Shown: positions 1-9,474, counted from the first letter of the stretch. The stretch: 64,000 bases of DNA from Collinsella sp. AF08-23 (GCF_003479805.1 NZ_QUHV01000003.1:27174-91173), one strand, 5' to 3'. Translations and numbers: made by a program. The notes: generated from the letters alone by a model not told the origin.

Positions 1-1095
<1,095 letters not shown>

Positions 1096-1223
1096 GAATG
1101 GTCCAATCGATAGGGAGCGCCGGTCGTCGGCGGTCCACGGGTAGCTATGCGGGCTTGGCGGGGCGGTCGGCGACCGCGCGGTTCGCACGGTGCCGGCGGT
1201 GGGCGTCGCGCAGCGTGCGCGTC

Positions 1224-1442
1224 TTAGCGCAGGATCTCGCAGTCGGGCTCGACCTCCGCGGTGAGCTTGACCACGGACTCGAGGACGGCGTCGAAGTCCT
1301 CGTCGGCGGCCTCGAGCGTGAGCTTCTGGGTGAGGAAGTTGATCTTGGCGTCCTGCACGCCGTCGAGCTTCTTGATGGCCTCCTCGAGCTTGCCGGCGCA
1401 CACGGCGCAGTCGATCTCGTCGAGCTTGAATACCTTACGCAT
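1224..1442 (-). CDS. Free heavy-metal-associated (HMA) domain protein
   Basis: This is a 72-residue single HMA domain. The metal-binding loop reads DCAVCAGK, the two-cysteine motif of the ferredoxin-like HMA fold, in the form DCAxCA that is common at the N terminus of Zn/Cd ATPases. It lies between the ArsR-type repressor and the P-type ATPase on the same strand. The ATPase itself lacks this domain, so the pump's regulatory/delivery domain appears to be encoded separately. It probably delivers metal to the pump or buffers it in the cytoplasm. The start is well placed after a purine-rich site (AAAGGAA). Confidence 0.88.
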   Translation of the reverse strand: MRKVFKLDEIDCAVCAGKLEEAIKKLDGVQDAKINFLTQKLTLEAADEDFDAVLESVVKLTAEVEPDCEILR

Positions 1443-1510
1443 GATGGGTTCCTTTCCGTTGGTTTGGAAAACTATCGAGAGCGCCCGGATGGGCGTTTAC
1501 TCGCGGCTCC

Positions 1511-1540
1511 TCAATTGAGGGACTGCCCCCCCAATTGAGA
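1511..1540. repeat. Palindrome between arsR and the HMA gene
   Basis: An imperfect inverted repeat with CAATTG at both ends around AGGGACTGCCCC sits between two genes of the metal operon. It resembles the perfect palindrome at 24337-24363 and the partial copies near 42125 and 62129 (shared core GGGACTG/AGTCCC). It could be a processing or attenuation hairpin or a dispersed repeat; nothing in the sequence decides which. Confidence 0.5.
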
Positions 1541-1547
1541 TGAGGGG

Positions 1548-1907
1548 CTACTCGCAGATGTGGGTGAGGCCCTGATCGAGGATGGTCAGGACGTGGTCGT
1601 CGGCGAGCGAGTAGTGGATGTTGCGGCCGTCGCGACGGAATTTGACCAGATGCGCCTGCTTGAGGATGCGCAGCTGATGTGAGACGGCCGATTGCGAGGC
1701 GCCGAGGCTCTCGGCGATCTCGTTGACGCTCTTCTCATCGTTCATGAGGGCGTAGAGGATCTTGATGCGCGTGGTGTCGCTGAAGACCTTGAAGAGGTCG
1801 GCGAGGTCGTAGAGCAGCTCTTCCTCGGGAAGGGACTCCGCGGCGTCGTCCAGAGCGCGCTCCGGGGTGCCGGCGTTCGGGCCGTGCTGGTTCTCGTGTG
1901 TATCCAT
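1548..1907 (-). CDS. ArsR/SmtB-family metal-sensing repressor (zinc-type alpha5 site)
   Basis: A 119-residue winged-helix repressor. The DNA-recognition segment is ESLGASQSAVSHQLRIL (about residues 67-83). The C-terminal helix has D103, H105, H116 and E119, with exactly the spacing of the SmtB alpha5 zinc ligands (D104, H106, H117, E120), so zinc-family metals are the likely inducers. I chose the ATG at 1907 because GGAGG lies 5-7 bases upstream; a longer in-frame start would put that site inside the coding region. It heads the HMA/ATPase operon and two operator palindromes lie immediately upstream, so autoregulation is expected. Confidence 0.94.
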   Translation of the reverse strand: MDTHENQHGPNAGTPERALDDAAESLPEEELLYDLADLFKVFSDTTRIKILYALMNDEKSVNEIAESLGASQSAVSHQLRILKQAHLVKFRRDGRNIHYSLADDHVLTILDQGLTHICE

Positions 1908-1920
1908 GGCTCCTCCTTTC

Positions 1921-1977
1921 ATATGAACACATGCTCATACATCAACTACAAATGATTATATGAACGTATGCTCATAT
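1921..1977. promoter_or_regulatory. Two ArsR/SmtB operator palindromes
   Basis: Two 20-bp sites, ATATGAACACATGCTCATAC (1921-1940) and ATATGAACGTATGCTCATAT (1958-1977), match the ArsR/SmtB pattern of ATATGAAC and its complement around a 4-base centre. They lie directly upstream of the repressor gene, 37 bp apart centre to centre, so the operon promoter must be bound or flanked by repressor. Confidence 0.88.
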
Positions 1978-2058
1978 GTCAAGGAAAAGTCTTGGAGCGG
2001 ATGGCAGGTTTGCCGTTTGCCGGCAATTCGCTTCCCTTCGCCCTGTCACTTGCAAATA

Positions 2059-2077
2059 ATTAATGACAAACATTAAT
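2059..2077. promoter_or_regulatory. Inverted repeat upstream of the membrane protein/Xre pair
   Basis: ATTAATG, five bases, then CATTAAT form a perfect 7-5-7 dyad about 50-60 bp before the DUF2975-like gene. It is a plausible operator for the small Xre regulator encoded two genes on. Function is inferred from position and symmetry only. Confidence 0.5.
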
Positions 2078-2127
2078 AGTGGGGAATAACGTGGGCAGAA
2101 CGAAAGGGTGTTCGAGATGGTTGGGAG

Positions 2128-2856
2128 ATGGTGACGATGAAGGTTCCCGTCATGTTCGCGCAAGAAGTGCCGATCCATCGCGATGAGGCAGTTGGCGCGC
2201 TATCGACGTTCGCCCATCGGGCCGCATATGTGTGCGCGGGAGCGGCGGCGCTGTGCCTGGTGGCCGCCGTGCTCCTTGCCGTCTCCGCGCTGAACCGCTT
2301 TCCCGCCGCTGTGCCCGAGGTGTTGAGCTGGGTGTCCGTCGGGGAGGGGGCATCGTTCAACGGAGAGGTCGACCATCCCGTGTACGGGTATCTCGCCAAG
2401 GACCCGTATCGGGATGTCGCGGACGACGGCTCTGTGTCGACGGAATCGGATGACCGCTATCTTCTTTTTGACTGGGATAAATCGGTGCCCGCCGCCCAAG
2501 AGGCGGCTGACGTCCTTACGACGCTGATGGGGGCGTTCCTGCTGCTTCAGGGTGTGCGCTTCTTCCGTGATATCGAGCGCGAGGGAACCCCGTTCACCGC
2601 CGCGGCGGCGTGCCGCCTGAAGTCCGCAGGCCTTATCGCCGTTTTCGCCGTCGTGCTCTCCAATGGTGTGGGGTGGCTCATCTCGTCTTTGGCGCAGACG
2701 TTTTACCTGACCCCCGTAGGGATGTGGAAGATGGGTGTATGGGAGATCGGCGCGGAGGCGGGATGGATGCTCGCACTGGGCATGCTGCTCATCGCCGTGG
2801 GCATCGCTTTCGATTACGGTGCCGTCTTGCAGCGTCAAGACGACGAGCTCCTGTAA
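2128..2856 (+). CDS. DUF2975-like four-helix membrane protein
   Basis: About 240 residues with one hydrophobic helix near residues 33-57, a soluble loop, then three more helices (roughly 125-145, 165-190 and 205-230). This layout and the directly following small Xre regulator are typical of the DUF2975 membrane protein/regulator pairs found in Firmicutes and Actinobacteria. Substrate and function are unknown. Three in-frame starts are close together (2128, 2131, 2137); the GGGAG just upstream best suits 2131 or 2137. The stop is 15 bases before the regulator's start, so the two form an operon. Confidence 0.75.
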   Translation: MVTMKVPVMFAQEVPIHRDEAVGALSTFAHRAAYVCAGAAALCLVAAVLLAVSALNRFPAAVPEVLSWVSVGEGASFNGEVDHPVYGYLAKDPYRDVADDGSVSTESDDRYLLFDWDKSVPAAQEAADVLTTLMGAFLLLQGVRFFRDIEREGTPFTAAAACRLKSAGLIAVFAVVLSNGVGWLISSLAQTFYLTPVGMWKMGVWEIGAEAGWMLALGMLLIAVGIAFDYGAVLQRQDDELL

Positions 2857-2871
2857 ACGGATGGTGTGCGC

Positions 2872-3114
2872 ATGATCGTGCTGCGATTGGACCGCATGCT
2901 CGCGGAACGCAAGGTGAGTGGAAAGGAGCTTGCCGAGCGCATCGGGTTGTCACCGGTTAACTTGTCGCGAATCAAGACGGGCAAGGTCAGCGCGGTGCGC
3001 TTCTCGACGCTCGAAGCCATGTGCCGCGCCCTTGATTGCCAGCCCGGCGATCTGCTGGAGTACATCCCCGATGACGAGGTTGAGGACCATTTGGGGCTAC
3101 GCGGGCATGATTGA
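2872..3114 (+). CDS. Small Xre/Cro-family DNA-binding regulator
   Basis: An 80-residue single-domain helix-turn-helix protein. The core is GKELAERIGLSPVNLSRIKTG followed by FSTLEAMCRALDCQPGDLLEY, the pattern of the YozG/Cro-like regulators that accompany DUF2975 membrane proteins. It probably controls its own two-gene operon, and the dyad at 2059-2077 is a candidate binding site. An alternative GTG start lies two codons upstream at 2866; no strong ribosome-binding site decides between them. Confidence 0.85.
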   Translation: MIVLRLDRMLAERKVSGKELAERIGLSPVNLSRIKTGKVSAVRFSTLEAMCRALDCQPGDLLEYIPDDEVEDHLGLRGHD

Positions 3115-3134
3115 CGGGCGCGGCGGCGCTTCTT

Positions 3135-3866
3135 CTAGAACGCGATGCCCAGCACGGAGGTGACGAACAGCGCGGCGGCGATGGCGCCGGCGAACGGCGC
3201 GATGCCGGGCACCACCAGGCCGTAGAGCCAGTTGTTATCGACCTTGCCGCGGATGGGCAGCAACTGGTAGGCGATGCGGGGGCCGAGGTCGCGCGCCTGG
3301 TTCATGGCGAAGCCCGTCACGCCTCCGAGCCCCATGCCCACGGCCCAAACAAGCAGGCCCACGCCGATGCCCAGCGCGAGCAGGTCGTCGCCCGCATGGG
3401 CCGCGATGCACAGGATGCCGGTGAGGAACACGAAGGTGTCGAACGCCTCGATGCAGAAATTACGCACCAGGTTGTAGGACTCGGGCGTGGGGTTGGTCGA
3501 GAAGATGTTGCGGATGGCGACGCCATCGACCTCGCCTTCGGAGGCGCGGAAGTCATCTGCGTAGATAAGCCATGCGATGCATGCGCCTGCAACGCCGCCC
3601 AGCATCTCGGCGATGGCGAAAGGCACCACGCTGTTCCAGGGGATGAGGCCAACGATTGCCTGGCAAAGGGCCATGGCGGGGTTCATGCACACGCCGCCAA
3701 AGATGAACAGGCACACGCTGATGCCAAACGACCAAGTGGTGATCGCGAACATGTGGCCGGAGTCGCGGTACTTACTGCCCTTGAGCGTGATGTCGCAATG
3801 GACGCCGACGCCGAAGACGATCATGAGGGCGGTTGAGGCGAACTCGGCGAGGATGGGGGTGATCAT
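3135..3866 (-). CDS. larD: MIP-family channel (aquaglyceroporin), probable LarD-type lactate channel
   Basis: 243 residues with the six-helix MIP layout. The first half-helix motif is NPA (in CMNPAMAL); the second, which is normally NPA, reads NQARDLGPR. The D-L-G-P-R after it is the aquaglyceroporin signature. It lies just downstream of the lactate racemase gene larA on the same strand, and in Lactobacillus plantarum the lar operon encodes a MIP channel (LarD/GlpF1) that passes lactic acid. The role as a lactate or small-solute facilitator is inferred from that context; glycerol or water transport is possible. The changed second NPA deserves attention. Confidence 0.85.
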   Translation of the reverse strand: MITPILAEFASTALMIVFGVGVHCDITLKGSKYRDSGHMFAITTWSFGISVCLFIFGGVCMNPAMALCQAIVGLIPWNSVVPFAIAEMLGGVAGACIAWLIYADDFRASEGEVDGVAIRNIFSTNPTPESYNLVRNFCIEAFDTFVFLTGILCIAAHAGDDLLALGIGVGLLVWAVGMGLGGVTGFAMNQARDLGPRIAYQLLPIRGKVDNNWLYGLVVPGIAPFAGAIAAALFVTSVLGIAF

Positions 3867-3965
3867 GTGGTTCCTTTCGATGGTCGTTTCGTCTGAGGCG
3901 ATCGTTGCCGCCGTGTGTCGTGCTGGTCTGTCGGCGGCGGCGATCTTATTTGGCGGGCCGAGTCG

Positions 3966-5240
3966 TCAGCGCTGAACGACAACGCCGAGCCCATCGGGGA
4001 TGACGGCGAAGCGCGCGTTCGGCCCCTTGAGCTCGCGGGCCAGCTGCACGGCCTCGTCGACGGTGCTTGCGGGCGTCATGTGCATGGCTCGAATCATGTC
4101 GTGGTCGCATAGGTCGCTCACGAGGATGACCGGATGATGGGCGAGGATGCGCGCGAAGATTTGGGCGGTCCACTGGTCGGGCAGCGTCTGGTCCTTGGGA
4201 CGGTCGATGCAGGAGCGTTCGAACGCAGCGGGGTCGTTTTCCGCGATGTTCTTGAAGAAGCCCTCTCCGCCGTGGCCGTCGGCGCATCCCGCGACCGCGA
4301 TGATGACGCCGCCTTCGTCGAGTGTCGCCTCGGCGGCGGTCATACCCTTGACGGCCTGGTAGATGTTCTGGTCGAGCGGGTAGCCGCCGTTGGTGGTGAT
4401 GGCAACGTCGCAGTCCACGGCGCGCACGCCGGCGAGCCCGCGTACAAAGTCGCAGCCCGCCTCGTGCGCCGCATGGATGTCACCCGCGAACGCCCCGATG
4501 ACACGGTGCTCTCCGTCCAGAACGACGTTCAGGATGAAAGCGAGGCCCGCCATTTCGGCGGCGGCCATCATGTCGTCGTGCACGCGGTTGCCCTCGATGA
4601 TGCCCGCTCGCGACCGCGGGTCGTGCACGAACTGCCCGTTGTGGTTGTACATGATGGTCTTGTAGGACGCCACGCCCGGCAGCACCGACTTGCGAGACCC
4701 CGAGAAGCCGGCGAAGAAATGTGGCTCGATGAAGCCCTCGGCGAGTAGCAGGTCGGCTTCGGCTGCGATACGGTTGATGATGCACTCGCCGCCGGAGGGC
4801 AGGGTCCCGATTGCGGCCATCGCCTCGTCGTCGGTGGCGACGTGCATCACGATCTCCTCTTCGGCGACGATGCGTTCGCCATACTTGTCCACGAGCTCCT
4901 CATGTGTGGATGCCCGGTGCATGCCGGTCGCCACGAGGATGCGCACGTGCGCCTCGGGTGCCGCCGCGTGGATGCGACGCAGCAGGATGGGCATCGTCAC
5001 GCGTGAGGGAACCGGGCGCGTGTGATCGGAGCTGATGATCACGATGTCGCGTTTGCCCTGGCAGAGCTGCTCGAGTGTGGGCGAGTCGTAAGGGGTGTCG
5101 AGCGCCCGCTCGACGAGCTCCTCCTGCCCAGCGTCGGGCGTGAAGTCTCCCTGTTTGCCCGCGAGCACGCCGACGACGCTTTCATCCGGCAGGCTCAGAT
5201 GCATCCGTCCTCGGTCATATGGCAAATCTATATCAAACAT
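3966..5240 (-). CDS. larA: Nickel-pincer lactate racemase LarA
   Basis: 424 residues, the usual LarA length. Known key positions of L. plantarum LarA are present at the same numbers: D72 and R75 in SDHTRP, the catalytic pair H108 (ATGMHR) and H174 (EPHF), K184 (GFSGSRKS), which binds the nickel-pincer cofactor, and the nickel ligand H200. It would interconvert D- and L-lactate, although LarA homologues with other 2-hydroxyacid substrates exist. AGAGGGG precedes the start. It is followed by the MIP channel gene and divides its upstream region with a divergent CRP/FNR regulator. The cofactor genes larB, larC and larE are not in this window. Confidence 0.93.
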   Translation of the reverse strand: MFDIDLPYDRGRMHLSLPDESVVGVLAGKQGDFTPDAGQEELVERALDTPYDSPTLEQLCQGKRDIVIISSDHTRPVPSRVTMPILLRRIHAAAPEAHVRILVATGMHRASTHEELVDKYGERIVAEEEIVMHVATDDEAMAAIGTLPSGGECIINRIAAEADLLLAEGFIEPHFFAGFSGSRKSVLPGVASYKTIMYNHNGQFVHDPRSRAGIIEGNRVHDDMMAAAEMAGLAFILNVVLDGEHRVIGAFAGDIHAAHEAGCDFVRGLAGVRAVDCDVAITTNGGYPLDQNIYQAVKGMTAAEATLDEGGVIIAVAGCADGHGGEGFFKNIAENDPAAFERSCIDRPKDQTLPDQWTAQIFARILAHHPVILVSDLCDHDMIRAMHMTPASTVDEAVQLARELKGPNARFAVIPDGLGVVVQR

Positions 5241-5325
5241 GTGTGCCCCTCTCTTGGTTGATTGCCGGTACGGACGAGGGGTAACTATGGTGGTGATGGC
5301 ATCGGGGCGGTCTGACCTATGTTGT

Positions 5326-5337
5326 TACCATTTGGTA
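5326..5337. promoter_or_regulatory. Dyad between larA and its divergent regulator
   Basis: TACCATTTGGTA is an inverted repeat (5-2-5) in the 146-bp gap between larA and the CRP/FNR-type regulator. It is the clearest symmetric site there and a candidate operator for that regulator, but its sequence does not match the classical FNR site. Confidence 0.45.
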
Positions 5338-5386
5338 CAGCTTCGGCTTCACAGTCCGATAGAGTTGCGATTTCCGGAGGTCAGGT

Positions 5387-6070
5387 ATGGGAGGGGTGCG
5401 CGTGATCGAGAGATCTGACTATCTCGTCGACTTTTTGCGCGAGCGGGGATTTCACGAGATGCGCAAAGCTCGCCATGAGTATCTCTCGTACTACGGCTTC
5501 GATCAGGAGTACGTGTTCGTTCTTGTGGAGGGCGTGGTCAAGGCGAGTGTCACGCTGCGCGAGGGTACCCGGTTCAACATCTCCTACATCAAGGGTCCGA
5601 GCCCCGTTTCGCTTCTCCGCGACGAGGTGAGCAGCCATGCGAAATCCCCCTACAGCGTGCGCGTGGAATCTCCCGAGGCGACCTACATGGCGGTTCCCCG
5701 CGTGAGGTTCTGGGAGTTCGTGAATGAGGATTCTCGCCTGCTGGGCTATGTGAAGGACTATTACCGCGCGAGCCTGGAGGAGAGCCTCTATCGCATGCGT
5801 TATCTGACGATGAATGGGAAGGTCGGCGCCGTGGGAGGGTTCTTGTACGACCTGAACGAGCGCTTCGGCGTGCCCTGCGACGAGGGGAGCGTGATCGCCC
5901 TCGATGTCACAAACGAGGACATCGCGCAGTTCTGCGGGGCCTCGTCGCGCACGAGCGTGAACCGCATCCTGCGCGGTTTCAGGGAGCAGGGCGTCATTTC
6001 GACGAGCGGGCACGATGGCCGCATCGTCATCCACGACGCGTCCATGCTGGAGCGTTATGTGATGGACTGA
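5387..6070 (+). CDS. larR: CRP/FNR-family regulator, probable LarR
   Basis: 227 residues: an N-terminal cyclic-nucleotide-binding-like beta barrel (about 1-120), a dimer helix, and a C-terminal helix-turn-helix with TNEDIAQFCGASSRTSVNRI. There is no N-terminal cysteine cluster, so it is not an iron-sulfur FNR. GGAGG lies 8 bases before the ATG. It is divergent from larA, exactly as the CRP/FNR-type activator larR is placed beside the lar operon in L. plantarum, where it responds to L-lactate. Function as the lactate-responsive activator is inferred from that arrangement. Confidence 0.85.
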   Translation: MGGVRVIERSDYLVDFLRERGFHEMRKARHEYLSYYGFDQEYVFVLVEGVVKASVTLREGTRFNISYIKGPSPVSLLRDEVSSHAKSPYSVRVESPEATYMAVPRVRFWEFVNEDSRLLGYVKDYYRASLEESLYRMRYLTMNGKVGAVGGFLYDLNERFGVPCDEGSVIALDVTNEDIAQFCGASSRTSVNRILRGFREQGVISTSGHDGRIVIHDASMLERYVMD

Positions 6071-6160
6071 CCCAGGTCGGGTGTACATGGGTTCGCCGGG
6101 CGCCTGCGAGTCGGCCCGCGCGAGGGCGAATTCATTTCTGCTGGCTGTCGCCAGCGCGTT

Positions 6161-6894
6161 CTATCCGTTCGCCAGGGCGATAAACGAATCGAGCGAATAC
6201 TCTCCGGAGATGCGCACGCGCGGCAGCGCGGTGATGTCGTCGCCCACGTGAGCCCACGAGTTTTGCATGGTGAAGGCGCAGAGGATGCCGGCGTCTCGCA
6301 CGGCCGCGCGGCCGTCGTCGGTGACGTCGCCGAAGGGATAGGCGAAGGCCTGGGTCCCGCCCGCGATTTCCTGGGCGTGCTTGAGATCCGCCGCGATGTC
6401 AGCGCGGCTCATGGCGCTGATGATGCCGCCGTGCCCCACGTTGCCGCCGGGCTTGTGCATCCCAAAGGAGTGGGACTCGAAGGCGATGTAGGGGCTGCGA
6501 TGAAGTCGCCGTTGAGGTCCGCCGGCGGGTTTGCGGGGTCATAGACGTAGTGGTACATGAGGATAGGCGCGCCGCCCTGCATGGTTTCCATCGACTCGAC
6601 AACATGTACGGTGCGCACTGCCTTTGCGGTATGACCAGACGAGTCCGACACGCGATAGCTCACTTTGTACGTGCCGGGTTTGGAGGTGTCGACCTTGCCC
6701 GAGATTTTAATCTTGGCGTTGAGCAGGCCGTCGGCGGGCTCGGCGGCATGGGCATCCGCCTCGAGGTATTCTTCTCCCTTGAGCACATAGGTTTCTTTGG
6801 ATCCGTTGAGGCCGATGACAATCTCGCCGCCGCCAGCCGTGCTGTCTTCTATGATGGGCGTCATGGCGTCGAGTGTAACGCGAAAACGCTCCAA
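6161..6894 (-). pseudogene. Polysaccharide deacetylase remnant with internal deletion and frameshift
   Basis: Two overlapping reading frames together look like a decayed secreted polysaccharide deacetylase. The 5' part (6894 down to about 6500) has an Ig-like bacterial-surface domain ending GTYKVSYRVSDSSGH, then the NodB-domain start ILMYHYVYD. The 3' part in another frame continues YIAFESHSFGMHK, AFAYPFGD and ALPRVRISG. In intact family members roughly 70 residues, including the catalytic Asp-Asp, separate ILMYH from FESHSF; here that stretch is gone and the frame shifts at the join near 6490-6510. The N terminus also lacks a signal peptide. An inactive relic. Confidence 0.82.
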
Positions 6895-6952
6895 GAATAG
6901 GAGCGTTTTCTGAGAGTCGTCTTATGAAATTGTCATGCATCCGTTGGTGGCG

Positions 6953-7079
6953 GAGCTTTTTCGTACTGACTTTGAGAAACCCGGAGTTTGGAAGGTCTTG
7001 AGAGCAGCAAAACCGCAGGTTGCGGCAAGGCGCAAAGAGCGCGTACTCGGCAAATCGGGAAAACAGTACGAAAAAGCTC
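6953..7079. repeat. Intergenic inverted-repeat element E1
   Basis: The 127-bp element has perfect 16-bp terminal inverted repeats, GAGCTTTTTCGTACTG (6953-6968) and its complement (7064-7079). Inside are two related motifs, AAACCCGGAGTTTG (6977-6990) and AAAACCGCAGGTTGCGG (7009-7025). The second closely matches internal motifs of the elements at 27629-27834 and 58308-58511. No coding potential is seen. The 6895-7118 gap holds only this element. Confidence 0.7.
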
Positions 7080-7118
7080 GACCCTTCAGCGGGGTCACCG
7101 CCCCGACGCAGTACGACC

Positions 7119-8084
7119 CTACTTGAGGAACATGTTCTTGAGGTTAAATTCCGCCTGCACAGTGCGCAGCATGAGGTCGGTGTCGTCGAGGCCCAGGTGC
7201 AGCTCGTTCTCGTCCGCGGCGAGCGTCCCGCGGCGACGCGCCCAGTTCTGAAGGCTCGCCGGGGCGCTCTCGCGGGGCAGGGTGCGGACCTCGCCGTCGA
7301 TGGAGCGGCAGATGTGGCGCGAGTCGATGACGATGATCTTGCCCGCGCGCCGGGCCTCAGCGTACCCGGGGAGGTGCAGCATGAACCAGCTATCCTCGAA
7401 GGCCGCGTTATGGGCCATGATGGGATAGCGCTTCATGAGGCGGAGCAGCTCCTTCTGCAGCTTCGTATCGGAGCGGAACGGGGTCTTGCCCTCGAGGTCG
7501 CTCCACTGGATGTGGTGGATGTCGGCCAGCGGCACGCCGGTCTCGCGGTACATCTCGGGGATGCCGCAGTAGAAGGCCTGCGGGTCGTGCGGGACCGCGT
7601 CGCTCTTCAGGTCCATGAGCTCCCAGCCCACGTTGATGATGTAGCCGCGCTCCGGCGCGCGGCCGGTGGTCTCGATGTCGATGCCCAGCACGGTGCCCTT
7701 GATGGGCTTGCGGACGTAGGCGACGGAGTAGGCGTCGCGGTCGCCGCGGACCTCGCGGGCGACGCCGGCGGCGGTGCGGCCCTGCATCTTGGCGATGCCG
7801 GCGCACAGGTCTGCGTCAGTGAGGTTGCGGGCGAGCAGGGGGCTGGAGAGGTTGCGCAGGCGCGTCTCGCCGATCTGGTCGCACAGCTCGCGGTTCTGGT
7901 CGGCGAGGGTGAGGATGACGTCGAAGCCGAATCCGGGCTCGTCGTTCGCGCGCCACTCGTCGAGCAGCGCCTTCATGGCCTCCTCGCCGCGCTGGCGCTC
8001 GGACTCCATGGCATCGTAGTCGCCGTAGATGAACATGGGGATGAAGGGCTGCATCGAGTACTCGAGGGCTTGCTGGACGTTCAT
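7119..8084 (-). CDS. DEDD-type 3'-5' exonuclease-fold protein
   Basis: 321 residues. The C-terminal two thirds have the three exonuclease motifs of the DnaQ-like fold: GIDIETTG (about residue 140), NAAFEDSWF (about 225) and LGLDDTDL (about 300). The N-terminal 130 residues are charged and have no recognised domain. It may act in DNA or RNA processing, but the substrate is unknown. The start at 8084 follows AGGAG at about 9 bases. It is divergent from the ucpA-like gene across a 350-bp gap. Confidence 0.8.
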   Translation of the reverse strand: MNVQQALEYSMQPFIPMFIYGDYDAMESERQRGEEAMKALLDEWRANDEPGFGFDVILTLADQNRELCDQIGETRLRNLSSPLLARNLTDADLCAGIAKMQGRTAAGVAREVRGDRDAYSVAYVRKPIKGTVLGIDIETTGRAPERGYIINVGWELMDLKSDAVPHDPQAFYCGIPEMYRETGVPLADIHHIQWSDLEGKTPFRSDTKLQKELLRLMKRYPIMAHNAAFEDSWFMLHLPGYAEARRAGKIIVIDSRHICRSIDGEVRTLPRESAPASLQNWARRRGTLAADENELHLGLDDTDLMLRTVQAEFNLKNMFLK

Positions 8085-8435
8085 ATGGTTCGTGCTCCTA
8101 TCGTGGTGCGCCGCGCTCCGTGCGCGAGGCCGTGACGCCTGCGGCGGGCCCGCGGGGAATGCGCGGCGGTCGAAGTTTCCGCTCAAGAGTATAGAGGGTC
8201 ATCGAAGGGTCGAAGTGTTTAGGGTGTGAAACTTTTAAGCCGGCGGATTGCCGGTGCCAAGCCGGCGGATTGCCGGTGCCGCGCGTGCCCGGTTGCCCGC
8301 GGCGCCTTGTCGCTCGCCCGCCGATCTCACGGGGCCGCGTGGTCGGGTCTTCGGAGGGGCTCAGCGGCGTCCGTGCGCCGGCGGTACAATCGAGGGGTAG
8401 GCACCCACAAGCTGTCGAAGAAAAGGAGGCTGCAG
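8085..8435. other. Divergent intergenic region with tandem 22-bp duplication
   Basis: This 351-bp gap lies between two divergent genes. It contains an exact tandem duplication of a 22-bp unit (8237-8258 and 8259-8280, unit beginning AAGCCGGCGGATTGCC) and a -10-like TACAAT at 8385-8390 ahead of the downstream dehydrogenase. No open frame with a ribosome-binding site is convincing. Confidence 0.55.
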
Positions 8436-9233
8436 ATGGCTAAGTTGGATGGTAAGGTCGCTCTCATCACCGGCGCCGCCGCCGGCCTGGGCGAGGGAAT
8501 CGCCATGGCCTATGCCAAGTACGGCGCAAAGCTCATCATGGTCGACCTGTCCCCCTCGGTGGAGGAGACCGCCGCGAAGCTCCGCGAGGAGTACGGCTCC
8601 GAGATCATTACCGTGGTGGCAAACGTGGCCGACCGAGCCCAGATGGACGAGGCCGCCGCGAAGGGCATCGAGACCTTCGGCGAGATCAACGTCGCCTGCT
8701 GCAACGCGGGCGTGTGCCGCCTCGCCCCGTTCGAGGAGATGGACGACGCCACGCGCGACTTCCACATCGACGTGAACATCAAGGGCGTGTGGAACACCTG
8801 CAAGGCCGTGGTGCCCTACATGCTCAAGCAGGGCGGAGGCAACATCGTGATCGCGTCCTCCGTCACGGGCGACATCGTGGCGGACGCCGGCGAGGCCGCC
8901 TACGCTATGACCAAGGCCGCGCTCGTGGGTCTCACCAAGTGCCTGGCGGTGGAGTACGCCGATCGCAATATCCGCGTGAACTGCTCCCAGCTGGGCTACG
9001 CCCGCACCCCGATGGTCGAGAAGATGGCGCTCGAGTCCAACCCCGACGACCCCGAGTCCGCCATCGCCGACATCGCCGTGGGCGTGCCTATGAAGCGCCT
9101 GGCCAACCCCATCGAGGTGGGCGAGCTCTTCGCGTTCCTCGGCAGCGATGAATCCAGCTACCTCACCGGCTCGCAGATCGTCATCGACGGCGGCAGCACC
9201 CTGCCCGAGACGATGTCCATCGGCACCAACTAG
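8436..9233 (+). CDS. ucpA: Short-chain dehydrogenase, UcpA-like
   Basis: 265 residues of the classical SDR family. The nucleotide-binding motif TGAAAGLG is at residues 12-19, NAG at 90-92, and the catalytic Ser (SSVTG, 141-145), Tyr156 and Lys160 (YAMTK). The stretch NAGVCRL and the ending IDGGSTLPET match enterobacterial UcpA closely. It probably reduces or oxidises a small hydroxyl/keto substrate with NAD(P); the physiological substrate of UcpA proteins is not settled. AGGAGG lies 6 bases before the chosen ATG; the open frame extends upstream but without support. A terminator follows. Confidence 0.88.
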   Translation: MAKLDGKVALITGAAAGLGEGIAMAYAKYGAKLIMVDLSPSVEETAAKLREEYGSEIITVVANVADRAQMDEAAAKGIETFGEINVACCNAGVCRLAPFEEMDDATRDFHIDVNIKGVWNTCKAVVPYMLKQGGGNIVIASSVTGDIVADAGEAAYAMTKAALVGLTKCLAVEYADRNIRVNCSQLGYARTPMVEKMALESNPDDPESAIADIAVGVPMKRLANPIEVGELFAFLGSDESSYLTGSQIVIDGGSTLPETMSIGTN

Positions 9234-9273
9234 TGCCTAGCGGCTGAGCGGCGAACCACCGAGTGCAACTGTC

Positions 9274-9310
9274 GCCCGACTGCGCGGCGCTGCGGTCGGG
9301 CAGATTTTTT
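9274..9310 (+). terminator. Rho-independent terminator after the UcpA-like gene
   Basis: GCCCGAC (9274-9280) pairs with GTCGGGC (9295-9301), followed by a T-rich run at 9305-9310. Confidence 0.8.
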
Positions 9311-9474
9311 ATGGTTGTGAAATGCTGTCTGTCGTCATGAGTTATCCAAGGGAAACTATTAGTATACTGGTTCACTCGCGTATCGCGTGTTTGCCAGGTG
9401 GCGCACGGGGTATGTAAACAGCTACCCTCGGGGCGTCGGGTCCCGTTGGATGTTCCCGTTGAGGAGAGTCGTTC

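Noticed and set aside
9311..9474. Possible manganese riboswitch before the His-rich exporter
   Set aside because: I could not find the conserved yybP-ykoY loops; a covariance-model search would decide.
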